DNA of 64,000 nt. Source: Buttiauxella agrestis ATCC 33320 (lineage in GTDB: Bacteria > Pseudomonadota > Gammaproteobacteria > Enterobacterales > Enterobacteriaceae). Shown here piece by piece: positions 46,340-54,502 of the stretch (position 1 is its first letter; every line of letters begins with the position of its first letter). The stretch lies in the NCBI RefSeq assembly GCF_000735355.1, contig NZ_JMPI01000014.1, forward strand, positions 37,033 through 101,032. The letters run 5' to 3'. The notes beneath the pieces were generated by a model. It did not search any database. It was not told where the DNA came from and saw only the letters and a list, made by a program, of their open reading frames with translations. A program made the translations under genes and the position numbers.

Positions 46340-46756
46340 GTTTTTAATTCCAGTATTTTGCAAACCAGACTTCCGCAGCGCAAAGAATAGTGGTAAGCGC
46401 CAGTGTTTGCACCTGCTTTCTATTCTTGTCGTGACGAGTTGAATAAAAAGAAATCAATCGTCAGATCGATCACGTTATTTATTTCGCATGTTATTTCTTC
46501 AATTTAAGCGAGATCGTTGAATTAATATTCATATTTTAAACTGATGAATCGGTTCAATTTGCAAGAAAAGGCACTTTTTGCTGTTTCGTAAAAGTTAAAT
46601 GCGTCTGCATGTGAGTAAATGTGACATTTGTGCAAGGTTACAACTTTGAAACGTCATTTCTGTAATGTTGTTAAAATGTGCCGGGTTTAATGATTTCAAT
46701 CAAAACCAATATGGACAGAAGGTGAATACTTTGTTACTTTAGCGTCAAGAATGTGA
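46340..46756. other. aroP–pdhR intergenic DNA
   Basis: AT-rich, no ORF with a credible ribosome site. It must contain the pdhR promoter at its right end, just before the PdhR box, and the upstream aroP control region at its left. Apart from those I see nothing assignable. Confidence 0.55.
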
Positions 46757-46773
46757 AATTGGTCATACCAATT
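46757..46773. promoter_or_regulatory. PdhR operator
   Basis: AATTGGT-CAT-ACCAATT, a perfect 7-bp-arm palindrome matching the PdhR box (ATTGGTNNNACCAAT). It lies 63 bp upstream of the pdhR ATG, so PdhR represses its own pdhR-aceEF-lpd operon until pyruvate accumulates. Confidence 0.95.
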
Positions 46774-46836
46774 GACTTTGCCCGAATAATTTCAAGTTTG
46801 AAGGGCATAAGCGCTAATGGCAGAAACAGGGAACAC

Positions 46837-47601
46837 ATGGCCTACAGCAAAATCCGCCAACCAAAATTATCCGATGTGATTGAGCAGCAGTTGGAGTTTC
46901 TCATCCTCGAGGGAACCTTGCGTCCCGGCGAAAAACTCCCACCAGAACGCGAATTGGCGAAACAATTCGACGTTTCTCGTCCTTCACTGCGCGAGGCCAT
47001 TCAGCGTCTCGAAGCGAAAGGACTCCTGCTTCGTCGTCAGGGCGGCGGTACTTTTGTCCAGAACAGTCTTTGGCAAAGTTTAAGCGACCCGCTGGTCGAA
47101 CTGCTGTCTGACCATCCTGAATCCCAGTTTGATCTGCTCGAAACCCGCCACGCACTTGAAGGTATCGCGGCGTATTACGCGGCATTGCGTGGTACGGACG
47201 AAGATCTCAAACGTATTGGCGACTGCCATTTTGCTATTCAACAAGCGCAAGAATCTGGTGACCTGGACGCTGAGTCCGATGCGGTTATGCAGTATCAAAT
47301 CGCCGTGACGGAAGCCGCCCACAACGTTGTGCTACTACACTTGTTGCGCTGCATGTCACCGATGCTCGAACAAAACGTTCGTCAGAATTTTGAATTGCTC
47401 TATGCGCGCCGTGAAATGCTGGCGCAAGTGAGCAGCCATCGCGCCAGCATTTTTGCGGCGATTATGGCTCGCCAGCCGGAGCAGGCGCGCGAAGCGTCGC
47501 ACCGTCACCTGGCATTTATCGAAGAAATATTGCTGGATCGCAGCCGCGAACAGAGTCGTCGAGAACGTTCTCTGCGGCGCTTACAGCAACGTAAGGAATA
47601 A
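46837..47601 (+). CDS. pdhR: Pyruvate-responsive repressor PdhR
   Basis: GntR/FadR-family repressor of the pyruvate dehydrogenase operon, released by pyruvate. 254 residues from ATG 46837 (E. coli length); the earlier in-frame start at 46753 would cover the operator. The winged helix ([20 protein letters not shown], then [16 protein letters not shown]) is followed by the FCD ligand domain with a metal-site histidine pattern. Heads the operon. Confidence 0.98.
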   Translation: MAYSKIRQPKLSDVIEQQLEFLILEGTLRPGEKLPPERELAKQFDVSRPSLREAIQRLEAKGLLLRRQGGGTFVQNSLWQSLSDPLVELLSDHPESQFDLLETRHALEGIAAYYAALRGTDEDLKRIGDCHFAIQQAQESGDLDAESDAVMQYQIAVTEAAHNVVLLHLLRCMSPMLEQNVRQNFELLYARREMLAQVSSHRASIFAAIMARQPEQAREASHRHLAFIEEILLDRSREQSRRERSLRRLQQRKE

Positions 47602-47660
47602 GAGTCTGAAATTTCAGGTTCTCAAAAGCGCCAATTTTTAGAGCGCGGCAACTAAACGCA

Positions 47661-47709
47661 GAACCTGTCTTATTGTGTTTTTCCAAGGAAAGCACAATGG
47701 GACAGGTTC
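47661..47709 (+). other. Large RNA hairpin between pdhR and aceE
   Basis: GAACCTGTCTTATTGTG (47661–47677) pairs with CACAATGGGACAGGTTC (47693–47709): 17 pairs with two G·U. The loop itself can extend through TTTC/GAAA. The stem lacks a T run, so it is not a typical terminator. From memory, E. coli has the same outer stem with a changed inner part, consistent with a conserved mRNA-stability or processing element. Confidence 0.8.
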
Positions 47710-47750
47710 CAGATAATCAACGTATTAGACACAGATAAGGAATACCACCC

Positions 47751-50414
47751 ATGTCAGAACGTTTCCCAAATGACGTGGATCCGATCGAAACTCGCGACTG
47801 GCAACAGGCGATCGAATCGGTCATCCGTGAAGAAGGTGTTGAGCGCGCACAGTACCTGATTGATCAGTTACTGAGCGAAGCCCGTAAAGGTGGAGTTAAA
47901 GTCGCAGCAGGTTCTGCAGCCCGCCAGTACGTAAACTCCATCGCCGTTGAAGATGAACCGGAATACCCGGGGAATCTGGAGCTGGAACGCCGTATTCGTT
48001 CTGCTATCCGTTGGAACGCCATCATGACCGTCCTGCGTGCGTCTAAAAAAGACCTCGATCTGGGCGGCCATATGTCCTCTTTCCAGTCTTCTGCAACCGT
48101 GTATGACGTGTGTTTCAACCACTTCTTCCGCGCACGCAATGCGAAAGATGGCGGCGATCTGGTGTACTTCCAGGGCCACATCTCCCCAGGCGTTTACGCA
48201 CGTGCTTTCCTTGAAGGCCGCCTGACCGAAGACCAGATGAACAATTTCCGTCAGGAAGTTCACGGTAATGGTCTGTCCTCTTATCCGCACCCGAAATTGA
48301 TGCCTGAATTCTGGCAGTTCCCGACCGTATCTATGGGTCTGGGTCCAATCGGTGCAATCTATCAGGCTAAATTCCAGAAATACCTGGAACACCGTGGCCT
48401 GAAAGACACCTCCGCACAACGCGTTTATGCGTTCCTGGGCGACGGTGAAATGGATGAGCCAGAATCTAAAGGTGCGATCACCATCGCTACCCGTGAAAAA
48501 CTGGACAACCTGTGCTTCATCATCAACTGTAACTTGCAGCGTCTTGATGGCCCAGTAACCGGTAACGGCAAAATCATTAACGAACTGGAAGGTATCTTTG
48601 CGGGTGCTGGCTGGAACGTGATTAAAGTGATTTGGGGCTCTCGTTGGGACGAACTGCTGCGTAAAGATACCAGCGGCAAACTGTTGCAACTGATGGGCGA
48701 AACCGTTGACGGTGACTACCAGACCTTCAAATCCAAAAACGGTGCATACGTTCGCGAGCACTTCTTCGGTCGTTATCCAGAAACTGCTGCACTGGTTAAA
48801 GATATGTCCGACGATGAGATTTGGGCACTGAACCGTGGCGGCCACGATCCGAAGAAAATCTACGCTGCACTGCGAAATGCACAAGAAACCAAAGGCAAAG
48901 CAACTGTCATCCTTGCTCATACCGTTAAAGGTTATGGCATGGGTGAAACTGCCGAAGGTAAAAACATCGCGCACCAGGTTAAGAAAATGAACATGGACGG
49001 CGTGCGTTATGTCCGCGACCGTTTCAATGTGCCTGTTGCTGATGCTGATATCGAAAAACTGCCATACATTAAGTTCGAAGAAGGCAGCGAAGAGTACAAA
49101 TATCTGCATGGTCAGCGCGAAAAACTGAACGGCTACCTGCCGACTCGTCTGCCTAAATTCACCGAGAAACTGGAACTGCCAACACTTGCAGACTTCAGCT
49201 CTCTGTTAGATGAGCAGAACAAAGAAATCTCCACCACTATCGCTTTCGTTCGTGCCCTGAACGTAATGCTGAAGAACCCGTCTATCAAAGACCGTTTGGT
49301 TCCAATCATTGCCGATGAAGCGCGTACTTTCGGTATGGAAGGTCTGTTCCGTCAGATTGGTATTTACAGCCCGAACGGCCAGCAGTACACCCCGCAGGAC
49401 CGTGAGCAGGTTGCTTACTATAAAGAAGACGAGAAAGGCCAGATCCTGCAAGAAGGTATCAACGAGCTGGGCGCAGGTTCTTCCTGGCTGGCTGCTGCGA
49501 CCTCTTACAGCACCAACGATCTGCCAATGATCCCGTTCTACATCTACTACTCCATGTTCGGTTTCCAGCGTATCGGCGACCTGTGCTGGGCAGCGGGTGA
49601 CCAACAGGCGCGTGGCTTCCTGGTCGGCGGGACTTCCGGTCGTACGACTCTGAACGGTGAAGGTCTGCAGCATGAAGATGGCCACAGCCATATTCAGTCT
49701 CTGACTATCCCTAACTGTATCTCTTACGATCCAGCTTACGCTTACGAAGTTGCAGTCATCATGCATGACGGCCTGGTGCGTATGTATGGTGAAGCGCAAG
49801 AGAACATTTACTACTACATCACTACGCTGAACGAAAACTACCACATGCCAGCCATGCCAGAAGGCGCGGAAGAAGGCATCCGTAAAGGTATCTACAAACT
49901 GGAAACAGTTGAAGGTAGCAAAGGTAAAGTTCAGCTGATGGGCTCCGGTTCTATCCTGCGTCACGTACGTGAAGCAGCACAGATCCTGGCTAAAGATTAC
50001 GGCGTTGGCTCTGATGTGTTCAGCGTAACTTCCTTCACTGAACTGGCGCGTGATGGCCAGGACTGTGAGCGCTGGAACATGTTGCACCCAACTGCAGAAC
50101 CACGTGTACCGTACGTTGCTCAGATTCTGAGTGATGCACCAGCAGTGGCATCTACTGACTATATGAAACTGTTCGCTGAGCAGATCCGTAACTTCATCCC
50201 GGCAAGCGATTACCGCGTACTGGGTACTGATGGCTTCGGTCGTTCAGACAGCCGCGAAAACCTGCGTCACCACTTTGAAGTGGACGCATCTTATGTGGTT
50301 GTTGCGGCACTTGGCGAACTGGCTAAACGTGGCGAAATCGATAAGAAAGTGGTGGCAGACGCTATCACCAAATTCAACATCGATGCAGATAAAGTCAACC
50401 CGCGTCTGGCATAA
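47751..50414 (+). CDS. aceE: Pyruvate dehydrogenase E1 component
   Basis: Thiamine-diphosphate homodimer that decarboxylates pyruvate and acetylates the lipoyl groups of AceF. The 887 residues equal E. coli. The ThDP motif GDGEMDEPESKGAI…NCNLQ is near residues 230–260; HQVKKMNMDGVRYVRDRF and ATSYSTNDLPMIPFYIYYSM belong to the active-site loops. The start follows ATAAGGAATACC. aceF begins 15 bases after the stop. Codon use is strongly biased to frequent codons, as expected for an abundant enzyme. Confidence 0.99.
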   Translation: MSERFPNDVDPIETRDWQQAIESVIREEGVERAQYLIDQLLSEARKGGVKVAAGSAARQYVNSIAVEDEPEYPGNLELERRIRSAIRWNAIMTVLRASKKDLDLGGHMSSFQSSATVYDVCFNHFFRARNAKDGGDLVYFQGHISPGVYARAFLEGRLTEDQMNNFRQEVHGNGLSSYPHPKLMPEFWQFPTVSMGLGPIGAIYQAKFQKYLEHRGLKDTSAQRVYAFLGDGEMDEPESKGAITIATREKLDNLCFIINCNLQRLDGPVTGNGKIINELEGIFAGAGWNVIKVIWGSRWDELLRKDTSGKLLQLMGETVDGDYQTFKSKNGAYVREHFFGRYPETAALVKDMSDDEIWALNRGGHDPKKIYAALRNAQETKGKATVILAHTVKGYGMGETAEGKNIAHQVKKMNMDGVRYVRDRFNVPVADADIEKLPYIKFEEGSEEYKYLHGQREKLNGYLPTRLPKFTEKLELPTLADFSSLLDEQNKEISTTIAFVRALNVMLKNPSIKDRLVPIIADEARTFGMEGLFRQIGIYSPNGQQYTPQDREQVAYYKEDEKGQILQEGINELGAGSSWLAAATSYSTNDLPMIPFYIYYSMFGFQRIGDLCWAAGDQQARGFLVGGTSGRTTLNGEGLQHEDGHSHIQSLTIPNCISYDPAYAYEVAVIMHDGLVRMYGEAQENIYYYITTLNENYHMPAMPEGAEEGIRKGIYKLETVEGSKGKVQLMGSGSILRHVREAAQILAKDYGVGSDVFSVTSFTELARDGQDCERWNMLHPTAEPRVPYVAQILSDAPAVASTDYMKLFAEQIRNFIPASDYRVLGTDGFGRSDSRENLRHHFEVDASYVVVAALGELAKRGEIDKKVVADAITKFNIDADKVNPRLA

Positions 50415-50429
50415 GAGGTAAAGAATAAA

Positions 50430-52019
50430 ATGGCTATCGAAATCAAGGTACCGGACATCGGTGCAGACGAAGTTGAAGTGACCGAAATCATGGTGAAAGT
50501 GGGCGACAAGGTTGAAGTTGACCAGTCCATCATCTCCGTGGAAGGTGACAAGGCTTCAATGGAAGTCCCTTCTCCGCAAGCAGGCGTGGTCAAAGAGATC
50601 AAAGTTGCGGTTGGTGACAAAGTTGAAACCGGCAAACTGGTTATGATTTTCGAATCCGCCGAAGGTGCAGCGCAAGCTGCACCAGCTCCGGCTGAAGAGA
50701 AGAAAGAAGCAGCGCCAGCGGCCGCTCCGGCAGCAGCTGCGGCTAAAGAAGTGAACGTGCCAGACATCGGCGGTGACGAAGTAGAAGTTACCGAGATTAT
50801 GGTTAAAGTTGGCGACAAAGTAGAAGCAGAGCAATCTCTTATCACCGTTGAAGGTGACAAAGCTTCTATGGAAGTCCCGGCACCGTTCGCAGGCGTTGTA
50901 AAAGAAATCAAAATCAACACTGGCGACAAAGTGTCTACCGGTTCTTTGATTATGGTCTTTGAAGTGGAAGGCGCTGCACCAGCAGCTCCTGCTGCTAAGC
51001 AAGAAGCAGCAACTCCGGCTCCTGTGGCAGCAGCTCAGAAACCAACTGCGGCACCTGCGCAGGCCTCCGGCAAAACTGAATTCGCTGAAAACGACGCGTA
51101 CGTTCACGCCACCCCACTGATTCGCCGTCTGGCGCGTGAGTTCGGTGTGAACCTGGCGAAAGTGAAAGGGACTGGCCGTAAAGGTCGTATCCTGCGCGAA
51201 GACGTTCAGACTTACGTGAAAGATGCTGTTAAGCGTGCAGAAACTGCACCGGCTGCGGCAACGGGCGGCGGTCTGCCTGGCATGCTGCCATGGCCGAAAG
51301 TTGACTTCAGCAAGTTTGGTGAAATCGAAGAAGTTGAACTGGGCCGTATCCAGAAAATCTCTGGTGCGAACCTGAGCCGTAACTGGGTGATGATCCCGCA
51401 CGTTACGCACTTCGACAAAACGGATATCACCGATCTGGAAGCGTTCCGTAAACAGCAGAATGACGAAGCTGCCAAGCGCAAGCTGGACGTGAAGTTCACG
51501 CCTGTCGTGTTCATCATGAAAGCGGTAGCTGCTGCTCTTGAGCAAATGCCTCGCTTCAACAGCTCCCTGTCAGAAGACGGCCAGAAGCTGACGCTGAAGA
51601 AATACATCAACATCGGTGTGGCGGTTGATACGCCAAACGGTCTGGTTGTTCCGGTCTTCAAAGATGTGAACAAGAAGAGCATCTCTGAGCTGTCCCGCGA
51701 ACTGATGGCTATTTCTAAGAAAGCTCGCGATGGCAAGCTGACTGCTGGCGAAATGCAGGGCGGTTGCTTCACTATCTCTAGCCTGGGCGGTATCGGGACG
51801 ACTCACTTCGCGCCAATCGTTAATGCGCCGGAAGTGGCCATCCTGGGTGTCTCCAAGTCTGCTATCGAGCCGGTCTGGAATGGTAAAGAGTTCACTCCGC
51901 GTCTGATGATGCCGATGTCTCTTTCCTTCGACCACCGCGTGATTGACGGTGCTGATGGTGCGCGCTTTATCACCATCATCAACAACACGCTGGCCGACAT
52001 TCGCCGCCTGGTGATGTAA
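50430..52019 (+). CDS. aceF: Dihydrolipoamide acetyltransferase (E2), two lipoyl domains
   Basis: Core of the pyruvate dehydrogenase complex. 529 residues, about 100 fewer than E. coli (630) because there are two lipoyl domains instead of three: lipoyl-lysines are Lys41 and Lys144, each in [10 protein letters not shown]. Ala/Pro-rich flexible linkers follow each (about 77–105 and 180–215). The E1/E3-binding domain is [21 protein letters not shown], and the catalytic domain ends with the [10 protein letters not shown] active-site motif. The reading frame is intact, so the domain number is real or an assembly collapse of near-identical repeats. A terminator follows. Confidence 0.97.
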   Translation: MAIEIKVPDIGADEVEVTEIMVKVGDKVEVDQSIISVEGDKASMEVPSPQAGVVKEIKVAVGDKVETGKLVMIFESAEGAAQAAPAPAEEKKEAAPAAAPAAAAAKEVNVPDIGGDEVEVTEIMVKVGDKVEAEQSLITVEGDKASMEVPAPFAGVVKEIKINTGDKVSTGSLIMVFEVEGAAPAAPAAKQEAATPAPVAAAQKPTAAPAQASGKTEFAENDAYVHATPLIRRLAREFGVNLAKVKGTGRKGRILREDVQTYVKDAVKRAETAPAAATGGGLPGMLPWPKVDFSKFGEIEEVELGRIQKISGANLSRNWVMIPHVTHFDKTDITDLEAFRKQQNDEAAKRKLDVKFTPVVFIMKAVAAALEQMPRFNSSLSEDGQKLTLKKYINIGVAVDTPNGLVVPVFKDVNKKSISELSRELMAISKKARDGKLTAGEMQGGCFTISSLGGIGTTHFAPIVNAPEVAILGVSKSAIEPVWNGKEFTPRLMMPMSLSFDHRVIDGADGARFITIINNTLADIRRLVM

Positions 52020-52021
52020 GC

Positions 52022-52051
52022 CAAAAAGCCGGCCTTGCGGTCGGCTTTTTT
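52022..52051 (+). terminator. aceF terminator
   Basis: AGCCGGCC/GGTCGGCT (52027–52034 with 52039–52046, one G·U, TTGC loop) followed by T6. It separates pdhR-aceEF from lpd; lpd then depends on readthrough or its own promoter. Confidence 0.9.
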
Positions 52052-52118
52052 CTGGTAATCTCGTGATGCAGTTCGAGATTATCTGATGCAAAGGACAATT
52101 CGCTTGCCGTTTTTGTTT

Positions 52119-52138
52119 CAAAATTGTTAACAATTTTG
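52119..52138. promoter_or_regulatory. Perfect palindrome in the lpd promoter region
   Basis: CAAAATTGTTAACAATTTTG is a perfect 20-bp palindrome, 35 bp upstream of the lpd start. It includes TGTTAAC, resembling the ArcA half-site, and lpd is an ArcA target in E. coli, so an ArcA role is possible. The palindromic symmetry itself is more typical of a dimeric repressor site. Confidence 0.6.
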
Positions 52139-52172
52139 TAGACTGCAGGCGGAGAATAATAAAGAGGTCATG

Positions 52173-53597
52173 ATGAGTACTGAAATCAAAACTCAGGTCG
52201 TCGTACTTGGGGCAGGCCCGGCAGGTTACTCTGCTGCTTTCCGTTGCGCTGATTTAGGTCTGGAGACCGTCATTGTAGAACGTTACAGCACCCTCGGCGG
52301 TGTTTGTCTGAACGTTGGCTGTATCCCTTCTAAAGCCCTGCTGCACGTTGCTAAAGTTATCGAAGAAGCAAAAGCTTTGGCTGAGCACGGCATTGTTTTC
52401 GGCGAACCGAAAACTGACATCGACAAAATCCGTACCTGGAAAGAAAAGGTTATCAACCAGTTGACTGGTGGCCTGTCTGGTATGGCGAAAGGTCGTAAAG
52501 TTAAAGTGGTGAATGGCCTGGGTAAATTTACCGGCGCTAACACCCTGGTTGTTGAAGGTGAAAATGGTCCAACGACTATCACTTTCGACAACGCAATTAT
52601 CGCGGCGGGTTCTCGTCCGATTCAGCTGCCATTTATTCCGCATGAAGATCCACGCGTATGGGATTCTACCGACGCACTGGAACTGAAAGCCGTACCAAAA
52701 CGCATGCTGGTTATGGGTGGCGGTATCATCGGTCTGGAAATGGGTACTGTGTACCATGCGCTGGGTTCAGAGATTGACGTGGTTGAAATGTTCGACCAGG
52801 TTATCCCGGCTGCCGACAAAGACGTGGTGAAAGTCTTCACTAAACGTATCAGCAAGCAATTCAACCTGATGCTGGAAACCAAAGTGACTGCCGTTGAAGC
52901 CAAAGAAGATGGCATCTACGTCACAATGGAAGGCAAAAAAGCTCCAGCTGAACCACAGTGTTACGACGCGGTTCTGGTTGCAATCGGTCGCGTACCTAAC
53001 GGTAAGCTGCTGGATGCGGGTGCTGCTGGCGTTGAAGTTGACGACCGTGGTTTCATCCGTACTGACAAGCAAATGCGCACTAACGTGCCGCACATCTACG
53101 CTATCGGCGATATCGTCGGCCAGCCAATGCTTGCTCATAAAGGTGTTCACGAAGGCCACGTTGCCGCTGAAGTTATCGCGGGCATGAAGCACTACTTCGA
53201 CCCGAAAGTGATTCCTTCAATCGCGTACACTGAGCCAGAAGTTGCATGGGTTGGTTTGACCGAGAAAGAAGCGAAAGAAAAAGGCATCAGCTACGAAACC
53301 GCCACCTTCCCGTGGGCTGCTTCTGGCCGTGCTATCGCTTCCGATTGCGCAGACGGTATGACCAAACTGATTTTCGACAAAGAAACTCACCGTGTTATCG
53401 GTGGTGCGATTGTCGGGACTAACGGCGGCGAGCTGTTGGGCGAAATCGGTCTGGCTATCGAAATGGGTTGTGACGCTGAAGACATCGCGCTCACCATCCA
53501 CGCGCACCCGACTCTGCACGAGTCTGTAGGTCTGGCTGCTGAGATCTTTGAAGGTAGCATCACCGACCTGCCAAACCCGAAAGCGAAAAAGAAGTAA
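52173..53597 (+). CDS. lpd: Dihydrolipoamide dehydrogenase (E3)
   Basis: Flavoprotein that reoxidises the lipoyl groups of pyruvate dehydrogenase, 2-oxoglutarate dehydrogenase and the glycine cleavage system. 474 residues from the second of two adjacent ATGs (AGAGGTC upstream), equal to E. coli. FAD site VVLGAGPAGYSAAFRCADLG, redox disulfide GGVCLNVGCIPSKAL, NAD site VMGGGIIGLEMG, and catalytic HAHPTLHE near the end. Followed by a bidirectional terminator. Confidence 0.98.
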   Translation: MSTEIKTQVVVLGAGPAGYSAAFRCADLGLETVIVERYSTLGGVCLNVGCIPSKALLHVAKVIEEAKALAEHGIVFGEPKTDIDKIRTWKEKVINQLTGGLSGMAKGRKVKVVNGLGKFTGANTLVVEGENGPTTITFDNAIIAAGSRPIQLPFIPHEDPRVWDSTDALELKAVPKRMLVMGGGIIGLEMGTVYHALGSEIDVVEMFDQVIPAADKDVVKVFTKRISKQFNLMLETKVTAVEAKEDGIYVTMEGKKAPAEPQCYDAVLVAIGRVPNGKLLDAGAAGVEVDDRGFIRTDKQMRTNVPHIYAIGDIVGQPMLAHKGVHEGHVAAEVIAGMKHYFDPKVIPSIAYTEPEVAWVGLTEKEAKEKGISYETATFPWAASGRAIASDCADGMTKLIFDKETHRVIGGAIVGTNGGELLGEIGLAIEMGCDAEDIALTIHAHPTLHESVGLAAEIFEGSITDLPNPKAKKK

Positions 53598-53609
53598 TCG
53601 CCTGATGGT

Positions 53610-53637
53610 AAAAAAACCCGCCGAGGCGGGTTTTTTA
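53610..53637. terminator. Bidirectional terminator between lpd and the DUF2950 gene
   Basis: An AACCCGCC/GGCGGGTT stem with A6 before and T6 after can terminate lpd on the plus strand and the DUF2950 gene on the minus strand, whose stop is at 53643. Confidence 0.93.
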
Positions 53638-53642
53638 TTGGG

Positions 53643-54491
53643 TTACTGTTGCTCTTCCTGCCAGCTTTTATCCGGATTGAATTCTTTTATTTCCTGCACT
53701 TTCTCAGCCGTCTCTTCCCCTAAATCTTTTTGATAAACCACGCCCTGGTTATTCACCATAAAGGTTGCGACGCCAGTTTCCCCATATTCAACAGGCCAGG
53801 CGATTAACGCAAAACCTTCCGTCATTTTTCCGTCGCTAATATAGTTCTTAGCACCACCCGGAGCGTCAGCCCCCTGAGCCGTCAGGATCCGGAAATGGTA
53901 GCCGTGATAGCCCATGCCAGGTTGTACAGGGCTGAAGCTTGGGCCGAGAGGGCTGGGCGCTTCACCTGGCACTGCGGGCCAGTACAATCCATCTTTCTTG
54001 CCTTCGGTGCTGACAAACTTCTGCGCGTACTGCTGGTCTAGCTGATAATAATCCTGCTGCGCCGCAACGTAGGCTTGTACGGCCTGAATGGCAGAAAGTT
54101 CGTTCAGACCGATAGTGCGGGTAAGAATTTCATCTGCCGCTCGCTGCATGTCGAAATGCCAGCCCGCCTGTGTTTTCACCATCGGAATCGGCAACTGCCA
54201 GTTTTCTTGTCCGACATTCAAATGCGCGGTTTCACCTTGTTCCTCAATGTTGTGGCTGACTTTCCAGTCACGAACAAAACGGGCGACGGCTTCAGGATCG
54301 GCTTTTTCATCGGGCAGATATTGCCGCCAGTTATCACCCAGCACTTCCGTCAGCGCCGCTTCATCCTGGCTTATCACAGCCGTGGCAAATGATTGGGCCG
54401 CTAACTCAGGTGTGTTGAATAACTGCTGTGCCTGAACGAAAGCAGGCAGCATAAGCATTACTAACGCACTTAACTTCATACGATTTTTCAT
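53643..54491 (-). CDS. Secreted DUF2950 protein
   Basis: 282 residues with a signal peptide (residues 1–21, ending AFVQA/QQ). The body matches the DUF2950 pattern: FNTPELAAQSFATAVISQDEAALTEVLGDNWR, an early helical part given here as two blocks, and the C-terminal PVQPGMGYHGYHFRILTAQG and FALIAWPVEYGETGVATFM. Function is unknown. An AGGAGG ribosome site precedes the ATG. It lies 11 bp after the DUF3300 gene yacH, so they are one operon and likely act together in the envelope. E. coli K-12 has only yacH here. Confidence 0.85.
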   Translation of the reverse strand: MKNRMKLSALVMLMLPAFVQAQQLFNTPELAAQSFATAVISQDEAALTEVLGDNWRQYLPDEKADPEAVARFVRDWKVSHNIEEQGETAHLNVGQENWQLPIPMVKTQAGWHFDMQRAADEILTRTIGLNELSAIQAVQAYVAAQQDYYQLDQQYAQKFVSTEGKKDGLYWPAVPGEAPSPLGPSFSPVQPGMGYHGYHFRILTAQGADAPGGAKNYISDGKMTEGFALIAWPVEYGETGVATFMVNNQGVVYQKDLGEETAEKVQEIKEFNPDKSWQEEQQ

Positions 54492-54502
54492 GATGCCTCC
54501 TT

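Noticed and set aside
47868..50087. Two long minus-strand frames (413 and 293 codons) opposite aceE
   Set aside because: They are antisense to a fully conserved enzyme with strong codon bias, with low-complexity Phe/Val/His-rich translations and no independent evidence.
50556..51545. 329-codon minus-strand frame opposite aceF
   Set aside because: Its apparent repeats only reflect the tandem lipoyl domains on the other strand.
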